NCBI GenBank assembly: GCA_037176885.1
Contig: JAWWNJ010000037.1
Location: 558,001-622,000 of the forward strand
From: Favolaschia claudopus
Taxonomy: Eukaryota; Basidiomycota; Agaricomycetes; Agaricales; Mycenaceae
Reading direction: 5' to 3'
Length of the DNA stretch: 64,000 nt
The position numbers and the translations under genes were made by a program. Below, one piece after another: positions 23,526 through 33,476 of this stretch (its first letter is position 1; every line of letters begins with the position of its first letter). Under the pieces are notes generated by a model. The model searched no databases. It saw only the letters and a program-made list of their open reading frames with translations, and was not told the origin of the DNA.

Positions 23526-24971
23526 ATGCGCTGTCAGGTCCGTGCTGTTGAATCTATCGCTCGCGGCTAATTCCAATTTACGGCTTTCTAGTACAGCACG
23601 GGCAGGCTACTCGGCGAAGGAACGTACGCCACTATAAAAGAAGCTTTCAACGTGGACACGGGCGAGACTTATGCCTGTAAGATTATCAACAAAAATCTCG
23701 TGGAGGGGAGAGAATACATGGTGCGCTGTTTATCTTTTTTGGGCAATATCGCTCTTGGACATCATCGCGAAGGTCAGAAATGAGATCGGGATCCTCAATC
23801 GACTATCGAATGGCCATCCAAACATCGTTACATTGCATGACTACTTTGAGGTGTGTCGTCGTGGTACATCCTCTTTTCGGGCCATATTAGAAGTCCGCTG
23901 ACTCGACAGATTGATGTAGTCGTCCAACAACCTATACCTTTGCTTCGATCTGTGTACGGGAGGAGATTTATTCCAGCGAATATCATCCAAAGGGACATAC
24001 TCCGAAGCGTGAGTGGGTTAATTGTTCTGCGCAACTCCTTTTCCGAAGTAACTGGCAATTAACTTTGACAGAGCCGCTGCCGCTGTGGTGCGTACAATCG
24101 TCGACGCGCTTCAATACATCCACGCCTCGGGCATCGTCCATGGAGACCTCAAGCCCGAAAATGTTCTCTTCCATACCGAAGATGACGACGCCGATATCAG
24201 GATCGCGGATTTCGGCCTCAGTCGACTAGTGGGCGAGAAAGCAAGGCAACTCACCACGAAGACGGGCACGCATGCGTACATGGCCCCAGAAACATTCGGT
24301 GAAGGTGGGTTTCTTTCTCTCATCCTTCTCGGTAATCTCGCATCATGGTCAATTAAATTCACTTTGGGTTTAGAAGGACACGGGAAACCGGTCGACATCT
24401 GGGCCGTAGGTGTTATAACGTTCTACATGCTCGCCGGCCACGCTCCATTTCAACGCTCTTCGCCGCGTGAAGAAGAACAAGCGATACTTGCTAGAGATGT
24501 CCCCTTCGAGCCTGAGGAATGGGTCAATTTATCTAGCGCGGCTCGCGAATTCGTCGAGGCCTGTCTTGTGCTGGATCCTTTGGGCCGACCCACGGTTGAC
24601 GAGCTATTAAACCATAAGGTGAGAGAGCTCGATCTCCTCAAGATACCAGGTGCGCTTATGGCGGATTGCAGTGGCTTGCGTCATACGGCTTGGATTCGTT
24701 CCACACGCGAGGCGATAATTCGGCAGATCTGACGCCGAGAGTGAGGGATGCCTTGAACAAGCAGTTGGATTCACGTACGTCTGTCATTCCTCGTCGATCG
24801 CCCTCTATTCCCCCTTCGCTCCCCACATTGTGCTTTCGCTCACGATCATTCTTGTTATTCCCCTCAGATGGCGCTGGAAATGAGCAGACATCGCAATCCA
24901 GGGAATTGGAACGAATGCGGGAGCATGAGAACCAAACCCCTCGACCAATTCATAAAAGCGACCCAAATTGA
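23526..24971 (+). CDS. CaMK-like Ser/Thr protein kinase with HGD catalytic loop
   Basis: Eight exons: 23526-23537, 23592-23720, 23773-23850, 23920-24008, 24072-24304, 24374-24618, 24672-24774 and 24868-24971, totalling 330 residues. Kinase motifs in order: glycine loop LGEGTYATIKE, lysine in YACKII, catalytic loop HGDLKPENVLF, DFG in IADFGLSR, MAPETF, and DIWAVGV. The usual HRD arginine is Gly, so this is a non-RD kinase; Asp and the downstream Lys and Asn are kept, so catalysis is plausible. The short tail SADLTPRVRDALNKQLD aligns with the autoinhibitory start of Ca/calmodulin kinases, but a clear calmodulin site is not visible. Exons 2-6 have the same lengths as in the paralog at 48145-49626. 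The start ATG has an in-frame stop just upstream, leaving only four residues before the kinase domain. Substrate unknown. Confidence 0.9.
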
Positions 24972-25310
24972 TTTGTCGCATGGGTCGGGGACTATGATGC
25001 AAAGGTATACGTCGGGTAATATGGTTTATGTTTAGCTTTCCTAATTCTGAATGTTTGTATTTCTATACGTGCGAAAGGTTCATGCGTTCATGTCCAAGAA
25101 ACAAACATTGAGCTACAACAGGACCGTAAGAATGAACGATACGGGCGGCGGCATAACGTGTCGTCTTGGTCGGCTCTTGAATTTGAAAGTACTACTTATT
25201 CAGATTGGGCGGTGGAGAAGGCGGCGCGATGCCGACGCACCAGCGGAGCCTATCGGCAAAATTCCTCAGTGTTCGAGGAACTGTACACGACTTGAGGAGA
25301 CGACTAGAGG

Positions 25311-25840
25311 GAGTAATGAGGGAGCACAAGCCAAGCACAAGCTGCTAGAAAAAATAAAGCGGCTCTACCCGTTCGACCTCTCTCTCTTCCCCAATCTATC
25401 AATCCTCCGAATTGGACTTCCTTCCGACTCACAAGGACAAAGCATTTCGAGCCTCTCCGCATCGCTCTCGACACTCGCTTCATCAAGCCCTTCCTCCATC
25501 CGCACCATTATACTCAATGAAAGATCCTCCTTCCTCTCCGACTCCTTTGCTTTCCATGCACTCGACTCCGCCCTCTGCTCGTGCGCCGCAGGTTCACTGC
25601 ACCCCAATTTTTGTGTGTATTTCGAGATGCGTAGGGGTACGTCGAGGGAGGAGGCGGAGATGATTTTTCCTGGCGTGACTAGGAGGGGAACGGTGTGTCT
25701 TTCTTGTGTTCTTTGTTCTGTTCTGCGATATATGATATTCAGTTGCTGATAAATTGTTGATAGTTACGCCTTGTAGAACAGTCGGTCCCTAAACCTGGGG
25801 ACGATTTGAGTTGGCCGTGGTGGAGAGTGAGTATTTTTGT
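25311..25840 (+). pseudogene. C-terminal remnant of an F-box/LRR-type protein
   Basis: An open stretch containing LFPNLSILRIGLPSDS, then STLASSSPSSIRTIIL, ALDSALCSC and EEAEMIFPGVTRRG, has the layout seen at the end of Agaricomycete F-box proteins, where a final leucine-rich part is followed by an acidic E-E-A-x-x-x-F-P motif. A donor GTGTGT after RRGT and an acceptor near 25763 join to LRLVEQSVPKPGDDLSWPWW. No F-box or N-terminal part is present upstream, where the kinase gene ends. It is therefore a truncated copy, or the visible end of a gene whose start I cannot read. Confidence 0.45.
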
Positions 25841-26184
25841 GTGCCAGGTTTTCCCGTCAGGGATGTACATAACTAACGAGCGGGTTGTAGAGTGTTGTCG
25901 ATTCGCTCTGACAGAAGATATGTCTATGTCTCGGATTCGCCTAAATCGTCGAAAGCCTCCAATGTCTCAGTCAGCAACACCCAGACACAATCGTTACTGG
26001 CCCCATGACTTTGAAACTCGTTTTGCAAGCAGATTCGGAGAGTACAGAGTTCAGATGTTTTCTTGCAGCGCGTTATTTCAAAATTCTATCAACCGCTCCC
26101 CGCATCCCACCTTCCCTGCCCACCCCTTCCTTGACCTCAAACTACTCCGTTTTGAAAATGCCCTCTCAAGCCCCACTCAGCGCC
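25841..26184. other. Convergent intergenic region
   Basis: Lies between the F-box remnant (+) and the SDR gene (-). No gene seen. Confidence 0.35.
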
Positions 26185-27634
26185 TCACGCACCACCGATA
26201 TGAACACCCCCATTCACATGGATCACCGTCCCGGTCATGTAGTTTCCGCCCGGACCCGCGAGCAGAACATACGCCTGGCCAATTTCCGCGGGCTGCCCGA
26301 CACGGCCGTGCAGGGGGACGGCGCCGAGACCCCAGCCCTGCGAGTGGAGTAAATAGATTAGTGTGATTACTTGAATGTGATCAACAGACCGAGAGGGAAT
26401 CAAGACATACCTCCATCCCTTCAGCATCGCGCGACGCCGGCTGGAGAGGCGTATAGAAGAGGCCAGGAGCTGGAGAGCAATGTATCATGAACCTTTTAAA
26501 TGAATATTGTGGTGTATAACGCACCAACAGCATTTACGCGGATACCTTTCGGTGCGAGCTGCGGAGCAGGAGATCATCAGACTCCCCTCAAACCTGAATT
26601 TCAAGTGCGTTACCTGCGTGGCAAGACTCCTCGTGAACGTCGCAATAGCGCCTTTCGTCGCGGAGTAGTCAATTAGACTTCCAGCACCCTGCCATACGAA
26701 ACGGAATCTCATAATGCTTTCATTAGAAGTGGTATGCGCCTACCTTGTACGCCACAACGGAAGACGTATTGACGATCGCTGCGCCGCGCTTCATATGAGG
26801 GATCGCCTCGCGCGAGAGCTGCATCATTTGGATGATATTGGCTTGGAATGTGCTGAGGATGTTCTCGTCCTTTTCAAACCCATCGCCTCGTCATACATAT
26901 ACTTATATTCTTCTGGAAAAGAAAACAGAAACACACCTTAAGCTTCGCAATATCCGAAGTGAAGATCTGCTGGCTCGCGTTATTGACCAGGATATCCAGC
27001 GCACCGTATTTCTCCATGTGCGCGGAGACGACCTTTTGCGCGGCGCCGGGGGTGGTAAGGTCGAGTGGGACGAGGAGGATTTGGCCTGCGGAGGACTTGG
27101 AGATTTCGGATTTGAGTGATTTGGCGCTGAAGAACAAAAGAAATCAGATCAATAGTGAGGATGGAGGATGCAGAAGAGAGAAAAGGGTGAAACGCACTCT
27201 GCCTCCTCCTCTGGGAGATAATTGATCGTCAGATCTGCGCCTTCGCGAGCAAAAAATATTGCGACGGTGCGACCGATTCCCTGTTATCAAATTCACCTTC
27301 TGCTGTAAATATATAATTTAAGAAGGAGACGCACGCTATCGCCGCCTGTGATAATTGCCTTCTTTCCTCGCAGCTTCTCGCTCCCGACGTATTCCTTGAG
27401 ATATGGCCTACCCGAGGCGTCCCAGCATTCCACGGCAGAGTGTTCAGCGGGAATAGCCATGTTTTTGTCGAGACCCGGGAGACCTGATTGTTCTTGCGGA
27501 GGGACTTCGACAGAAGCCTGAAACCAGAAATTCAGCAAACTAGTCGAAATATGCGGTGGCGGACAAGCGCAAATGGGAGAGAAGAGACGCGCCTTGTAAG
27601 CCGAAATAGGTTTGTTGGTGTCCGAGTCCGACAT
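26185..27634 (-). CDS. Short-chain dehydrogenase/reductase (SDR)
   Basis: Nine exons: 27634-27593, 27517-27335, 27280-27198, 27126-26937, 26869-26744, 26688-26614, 26558-26525, 26469-26411 and 26337-26185, exactly 945 nt or 314 residues. After about 60 N-terminal residues comes the cofactor motif TGGDSGIGRTVA (TGxxxGIG), the NNAS motif in ILVNNAS, and catalytic Ser in NTSSVVAYK and YSATKGA (Tyr-x-x-x-Lys), with the strand RVNAVAPG. The C-terminus GTVIHVNGG is typical of the subgroup related to bacterial stress-type SDRs. It likely uses NAD(P)H to reduce a small carbonyl compound in the cytosol; the substrate is unknown. The first intron begins GCGCGT after AAG, a GC-AG intron needed to keep frame. 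Exon 7 is only 34 nt. A TATA-like motif lies about 75 bp upstream. Confidence 0.92.
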
Positions 27635-27709
27635 TGCAGCCGAAAACGATTTGATTTTAGTAGTACTATGGATGAGTTGAAGTGATTTCGAGACGGAGCT
27701 CTTGTGGAT

Positions 27710-27721
27710 GGTATAAATGCC
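27710..27721 (-). promoter_or_regulatory. TATA-like element of the SDR gene
   Basis: Read on the minus strand it is GGCATTTATACC, about 75-85 bp upstream of the SDR ATG at 27634. Position and sequence fit a core promoter element. Confidence 0.4.
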
Positions 27722-28054
27722 CTTGCGAGTCGTAGGATGACACCGACATTGACGTTGGTGTGGTTTTGATACTGTAAGGCTCATGTCGCATACGTATGAT
27801 ATGAGGTTTACGGTGCGTTCAACAGTCCCAGAACAGCTTGTTGAGGCGCGTCATTGTTGAAGACAGAGATTGCGTCAAGAAGAGCAGGTGACCGCGTAGG
27901 AGTGGAATAGTTTACTGGCTACTAGTGAAGTGGTCGATGGAGTATTCTGGGCAGGTGCGGGATGAATTTTAGAATCGGGCGTCACGGATTCCGAAATTGA
28001 AAAGTCGAGACTGATTCAAACGAATTCAAGCTCCAGTTCAAACTGTTTGTTTGG

Positions 28055-28340
28055 CCTTATTTTCATTGATTTCTGATGGCAAACCCAGCTTTGACCAGAC
28101 CCTCGATCTGGGCAGATTTACTCTACGGCGGACAGAACATCACGCTTCTCCACGCCTATTTGGCCCATTTATCGCGTTTTTGCGGCGTCTTTCGGCCTGT
28201 CTTGAGCGGAATTGGGTTTTTTCTTTGTTTTTCTCCCTCCCCAAAACTCGCGGAATTTCGGGGGGAAGCCGCATGCAGCACTTGATTCGGACAGAAATCA
28301 CCGAAGTTTGAGGTCAGACTTACTTTACGACGGACCGAGT
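28055..28340. repeat. Possible remnant of an element with GATTTACTCTA motif
   Basis: GATTTACTCTACGGCGGAC (near 28114) and ACTTACTTTACGACGGAC (near 28319) resemble the subterminal GATTTACTCTAT repeats of the small element at 34154-34598. No terminal inverted repeats remain, so this is only a suggestion. Confidence 0.3.
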
Positions 28341-28711
28341 TCATAGGGAGCACTTCTGGGTCCTTGTATCTCGCTTTCTTGACTTCAACTCATTCGTGGT
28401 TTGTTCCACCGCTTTCGCATAATGAAATCTAGCCCTGCACTCCAGCTTGCATCTCGACAGACCTCTACCAAATTCTGTTCTTTCATCTGGAGTTGACTGC
28501 AATTTGCTAACACGACTCGGTGAATACGTGGGCTCGCTATGAAGACTCGCGACGCGGACATGTTCTTTCCCAGCAAGATACGTCATCGCCACAACATTGT
28601 GCGCTTCAAGTTGACGCTGGCTTTGCATAACATGTCGCTATTCGTCCGTGAACCTCTATATATCCGCAAGCCTTACATCTCATCTGCGTCAAACCATCCC
28701 TTCTTGCCCAC

Positions 28712-29356
28712 ATGTCAGACCCCAAAGCACGAGCAATCCACTTTGGAGCAGGCTAGTTTTCTTCAGACGAAATATAGCCCCTTATAATCTATAATTTACA
28801 GGCAACATTGGTCGTGGCTTCATTGCCCCACTGCTCACCGACTCAGGCTACCATGTCACTTTTACCGACGTCGACAAACAGCTCATCGAAGCCATAAACC
28901 ACACTGGCGCCTACAATGTCCACATCCTCAATAGCACCGCCGATCCTTCCTCCTCTGAAGACGGCAAAAGCCAAGTCCAGAAGATATCCCGGCGCCCGCA
29001 TTCAAGGCGTCCTGACCACCACTTCTGCTCTGACCGGCGAAATCGCACACCCACAAACCAAACTCATCACCACCGCAGTTGGCCTCTCTGTTCTCGACAA
29101 AATCGCCCCAGCACTCGCCGCGGGCATCCAAGCGCGCTGCGAAGCCGACGCTGGACCCATCAACGTCATCGCGTGCGAGAACGCTATCGGGGCGACGGCC
29201 AAGTTCGCTGAAACGGTCCGCGCCTGCCTTGCTGAAGATCAAGGTGCCAAAGACGCCATCAGGTGGGCAGAGCAGAACGTGGGGTGGGCAAACTGCTCTG
29301 TGGACCGCATCGCCCAGTTGGAGGCCAAGGCGGGGCGGGGTGAATGGAAGAATTGA
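28712..29356 (+). pseudogene. Mannitol-1-phosphate 5-dehydrogenase, frameshifted and truncated
   Basis: The start reads MSDPKARAIHFGAG, and after an intron [11 protein letters not shown], the Rossmann dinucleotide motif of mannitol-1-phosphate 5-dehydrogenases (fructose-6-phosphate to mannitol-1-phosphate). The intron (28752-28801) starts with GC, not GT. At CCC in 28988-28990 the frame changes: YNVHILN up to there is in one frame, [19 protein letters not shown] after it in another; one C fewer would keep frame. The later blocks [28 protein letters not shown] and NCSVDRIA are well conserved. The protein then ends 13 residues later, whereas family members have a second, catalytic domain of roughly 180 residues. 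So the copy has the cofactor domain only and is almost certainly non-functional unless the base change is a sequence error. Confidence 0.82.
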
Positions 29357-29712
29357 GCGGCGTACAGGACAGAACAAACTCTAGCGTGACCTAGATACCG
29401 CACTTTTCGGGCGTCGAAAAACAATTGTAGACAGAACGTGTAGAAATCAGACAAATCGTATAGGTGACTGAAGTTTAATTGACTCCAGCAACAAATGACC
29501 CTTTAATCGCCCTCACTGGTCCTAAATCTCTTCATGAATGGGCAGATGATAGTGCCGCTTTCATTTGCTTTGACCTCGAATGAAATGCGACGCGTCACAC
29601 GTTCTGCTGTGTTCTCATGCGAGCACTGAGGAGATTTGTAAAATCGGTGTCGTGAAGTGGTCGCAAGAATAGGTGATACAATTTATGGTACAATACTATT
29701 GAACTTTTCCAT
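29357..29712. other. Convergent 3' flanks
   Basis: Between the mannitol dehydrogenase remnant and the small membrane protein gene. No trace of the missing catalytic domain was seen here. Confidence 0.45.
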
Positions 29713-30095
29713 CTAGTACATCCCCACGCTCCCTGTGCCCGCACCTGGGCCTGTACCTCCGCCCGCAGCCAATGACCGACCGCCGCGACGGCGACGCGAA
29801 TAGGTTCCCGTGCGCCTGCCAGAGCCAAAGCATCGGCAGCAGAGGATGCTGAGGATGACCTCGAAGATCGTTACGATGATCTGGATGCATCGCGAGTCGC
29901 TCGTGAGCAGGAAAGAAATTCGAAGTGGAAGGGAAAGATAAACGTACGGTCGTGATCACTCCAACAATAGTCATGAACACTGCTGCGATGGCGGAGATGA
30001 TAGCGTTGATACCACGCCCGATTACACTGAAGATTGAGCCCTGCATCGACGGTTAGTTGCTTGATAGAGTAGGAGGGAATGTGGACACAGACCAT
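29713..30095 (-). CDS. Small membrane protein, Gly-rich tail (family of unknown function)
   Basis: Three coding exons: the ATG alone (30095-30093), 30040-29948 and 29880-29713, giving 87 residues. A hydrophobic N-terminal half (GSIFSVIGRGINAIISAIAA, then VFMTIVGVITT and VTIFEVIL) is followed by a cysteine cluster (LCCRCFGSG), a basic stretch (RRTGTYSRRRRGG) and a Gly-rich tail. I recognise this as a small conserved protein of basidiomycetes without known function; it could be a membrane-inserted or palmitoylated protein because of the CCRC motif next to the helix. The second copy at 54828-55212 has the same exon layout, including the 93-nt middle exon. The first intron directly follows the start codon. 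Confidence 0.88.
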
Positions 30096-30649
30096 GATAT
30101 TAACAGTGTGATTGTCTTTTTGAAAAGGTTTGAAGATTTAGAGAGAAGAAAAGATGTTATGAATTGAATGATACCAGTGGTTCGTCGGATTTACAACGAA
30201 CGACGAAACGGGTCGTGTTTAAAATACCGCTAGGTGAAAATTATGACGGTTATTCGAGCTCATCTGAGGCGGTGGAGTGAGCAAAGCTTGTTTGAGTGCA
30301 TTCAATTTTGGAAGCAGGTCAGGCGAAAACTGCATTGCGCCATGCTTTTCGTCACCATGTTGAAAGTTCAGGCGCTGCAATGACGGGATACAACGCGTCT
30401 TGTGCACGCAGCGCGGTCAGAAATGCAGACTCTGTGGTGGAGACAGCCGTTTCAAATCGTTTTGTCGAGCGAGTCAAGAACGAGTAACAGAATGGGGACT
30501 CGGAGAGGTCGAGGCTGATAGCGCAATCAGCCGAAAAGCCCCCATCCAGCCTGAGCACCTTAAGCTTCAAATTGAAGACAGCGAGTGAGTTTGGGGCCCG
30601 GGTATGTATGGTACAAGCGATTGGGTGCCGCTGGCAGGTCAGAGTTCGG
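30096..30649. other. Upstream region of the small membrane protein gene
   Basis: An AT-rich promoter-like stretch (GTATTTTAAAC on the minus strand near 30220). No gene seen in the rest. Confidence 0.35.
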
Positions 30650-31290
30650 AGGGTGTCACAGGAGTGACATAGAGTCACGGTGACTCCTTGCGACTGTCCA
30701 AATTGGTCAAATTTTTCAATCGTCGTTTTTGCGTCGTTCATCTTCTAATTGCGGCTCGCCTGGCGAGAGCTCACAGTCCTTACGATTCTGGAGGCCACCA
30801 CCCATTTACATGGCGCGATCTGGATTCGCCGGCCACTGGCAGAAAGCTTCTGAAAACTTGGAGCCTTTGCATGACCTCATTTCAATGAATGCACGTCTCG
30901 CAGATTCAAGAACTAGATTTAGCAGATGACAAAGGATATTCTGCTGAATCAAGCAGCCGCACTTTCCGGAATTCTGGCTGGATGAGCGGACGACACGGTC
31001 CTTCGAAACTCGGAGCCTTTATATGACCTCAATGCTTGCATGTCGGGAATATTCAAGTATTAGATTGAGCGCAGTGACAATGGGAATGAATAGTTAGCGG
31101 CACTGTCCGCTTGGATGGATGGAGGACACGGTCCTCGTGTCGTGCTCTAAACATGGCATACTTGTTTCCTTTATTGAGAGCATCTGTGAGCGTTCTCCGA
31201 AGTTACTATCGCTGTCCACGAATTCATGTCTCTCAAGGTTATCAGATCTCTCAAGCGTCTTCGCTGCCAGTTCTCAGCTCATTGTTTTCC
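30650..31290. repeat. Duplicated upstream region, copy A
   Basis: This segment matches the region upstream of the Pro/Gln-rich gene at 34870 piece by piece: GCGACTGTCCAAATTGGTCA, CAATCGTCGTTTT, CCTGGCGAGAGCTCAC, CACGTCTCG.AGATTCAAGAACT, CTTTCCGGAATTC, and CGTCTTCGCTGCC. Copy B (33230-34868) is split by a transposable element. Copy A lies in front of the F-box gene at 31674 and holds a TTTATATGACC motif (31018-31028). Similarity stops at the start codon of the 34870 gene. Confidence 0.8.
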
Positions 31291-31673
31291 ATCCTTGATG
31301 TTTAACTGGGCGAAGTGGTTTTGCAGAACCCTGATCGACGTCTGCAACGACCTCTAGAATGGCTCGTAACCGCAGGCGTCGGGCGTCGGAGTCATGTCCA
31401 AGTAAGTGAATTCCTCCGAGTTTATATAAGATACATCTCGAAATTATCCTGCGAAGCCCTATCTCTAGGTTAGACGGCGTATGAACAAGCCACCATGTGG
31501 TGACTTGCCTAATCGAAGTCCTCGCTACCGATCGACGGTCTGCCTGATTCATATAAGAGAGCTGCCTTTGACCGACGAATTTTGGGCGACGCCTCTTGAT
31601 ATAAATGAACTCACAACCTGAAGGTGAATAGTTGCGCAAACATCGCATTCTGCGCTGACGGTCCTTTCCACAG

Positions 31674-32986
31674 ACATCTTGCGGGAAATTTTCAAACGGT
31701 GTCTCGACACTGACTTTCCTCATGTGCAGCCTTTTCGCCCAACGGAGGCCCCTATGCTCCTTTGCAGGGTTTGCGTCCTTTGGCGCACCATTGCCTTGAC
31801 CATGTCCGAGCTATGGGCTCGACTCTCCGTGTCGATTGGCCGAGAAGCGTCGGAACAACCCCAGCCGAATACGGATTTGATCCAGCTTTGGATTTCGAGG
31901 TCTAATCGCCAGCCCCTCACCCTCGTTCTGAAGGATTTGGGACAGCGTGCCAACATCACAGAGGCAGCTGACCGTGTCCTCCAGCTGTTCTTGCTCCATA
32001 TTCATCGCTGGCAGAGCATCACGCTCACCCTCCCGAACCTTGCATTTCCTTCAGTGCTAGCAGGTCTCAACTCTGGAGCTCCTGCACTCCGGATCGCAAA
32101 CCTGGAATTTGGCATTGACCCCGAGCTGCAAATTCACGATTCTGCGAAGGTTGCTGCTCTGACGCGACTACTTACAGCGTCTTCCCAACTGCATACACTT
32201 TATTGGCAGAGCGACGCCCGTGCCCTCCAGTTGATCAGCATCCACTGGGCGCGCCTGACTGTCTTGGATCTAGTCCCAGTGTGGTGGCCAATGTCCGCCA
32301 TTCTCTGCCTGATGGAACAGGCACCGAAACTCCGCAGTCTATCGACGCTCATTACTGACGCCTGTCCCGTCGTGCGCCCCATCGTGTTGCCCGACCTTGT
32401 GATACTGTGGATAAACTGCGATGCCGATGTCGGACCCTTCTTCAAGCTTCTAACGGTGCCGTCCTTGCAAAATTTTAACATGTCTCGCACGAATGTGAGA
32501 AATCCCGCTCCCCAGACGGATGTTGTCCGTTGTCTCAGTCGGTCCGGCGTTCAGCTTCACGTTGCCATTTTCACTTCCCTTTACCTTCCCAGCTCGGAAT
32601 TCATCGACTTTCTGCGACTTTCATCTTCCCTTCAGCTTCTCGAGATTTCTAACAACGGTGCAGCCACCATCACCGATGAAATATTGCGTCTTCTCACTCC
32701 CGGAGATATACCATGCCTCTGCCCCAACCTGCGAATCATCCGATTCCTCGAGAATTCTTTATCATCCACGGATACTTTCCTTTCGGCGATGGTGGCCGCT
32801 CGGCGAGCGCCGCAAGCTAGCACGGCTTTTCCTATCGCTCTCCTTTCCAAACTCGTCGTAGATTTCACGGAGGCTGAATTGTCGAAGCACGCCCAAGACA
32901 TCCACCGGCTCCGAACCCTTGAACAAACCACGGGATTCCGAGCGTGGATTAACGAACCCGAGACCGGGATTTTGATACCAGAGTAA
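31674..32986 (+). CDS. F-box/LRR protein
   Basis: The main exon starts after an acceptor at 31671-31673 in phase 1 and runs to a TAA at 32984-32986, about 437 residues. It opens with DILREIFKRCL, then PTEAPMLLCRVCVLWRTIAL and SELWARLS, the F-box layout of Agaricomycetes (helices around LR-I, then C-x-x-W). The rest is leucine-rich and repeat-like (LRIANLEFGI, LRSLSTLITDA, LQLLEISNNGA). F-box proteins bring substrates to SCF ubiquitin ligases; the substrate is unknown. A plausible first exon starts at an ATG near 31359 (MARNRRRRASESCP, donor GTAAGT at 31401), but an intermediate exon may exist. The upstream region is a copy of that of the 34870 gene. Confidence 0.8.
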
Positions 32987-33229
32987 GCCCGCGGTTATCG
33001 ATTCACGGCAACTCTCACTGGCGGGTGGATTGGAGGTTATGGTCAATGCAAAACTCAAAATTAAAAAGCCACGCCGCCCACGCGTCACTGGATTTCTTTT
33101 CTGGAGTCTGGACCAATGTCTTCTCAGCTCAAATTCTTGACAGCCAGTCTCTACGTTTGGCCGATTCCATTTTTCTTGAATACTCGTGTACTGCACTGCC
33201 AGCTGTATAGGATTAGGACTCGGTGTTCA

Positions 33230-33476
33230 AAGTTGGGGAGAGATTGGAGAGTCACAGAAGTGACATAGCGTGACACCTTTGCGACTGTCCAAATTGGTCA
33301 ATTTTTTCAATCGTCGTTTTGGCGTCGTTTCAGTTTCGAGTTGTCTCGCGCCTGGCGAGAGCTCACTTCTCTCGCGATTTGGAGGCTATCGGCTGCTATT
33401 GTAGCGCAGATGAATCTGCCGGTAACTGGCAGAAGATTGGGAGCCTTCGGAATCGTATGACCTCAATGATTGCACG
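33230..33476. repeat. Duplicated upstream region, copy B (left part)
   Basis: Matches 30650-30890 (GCGACTGTCCAAATTGGTCA, CCTGGCGAGAGCTCAC, GCCGGTAACTGGCAGAAG-like). It ends in ATTGCACG (33469-33476), the target sequence that is duplicated on both sides of the inserted element. Confidence 0.8.
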
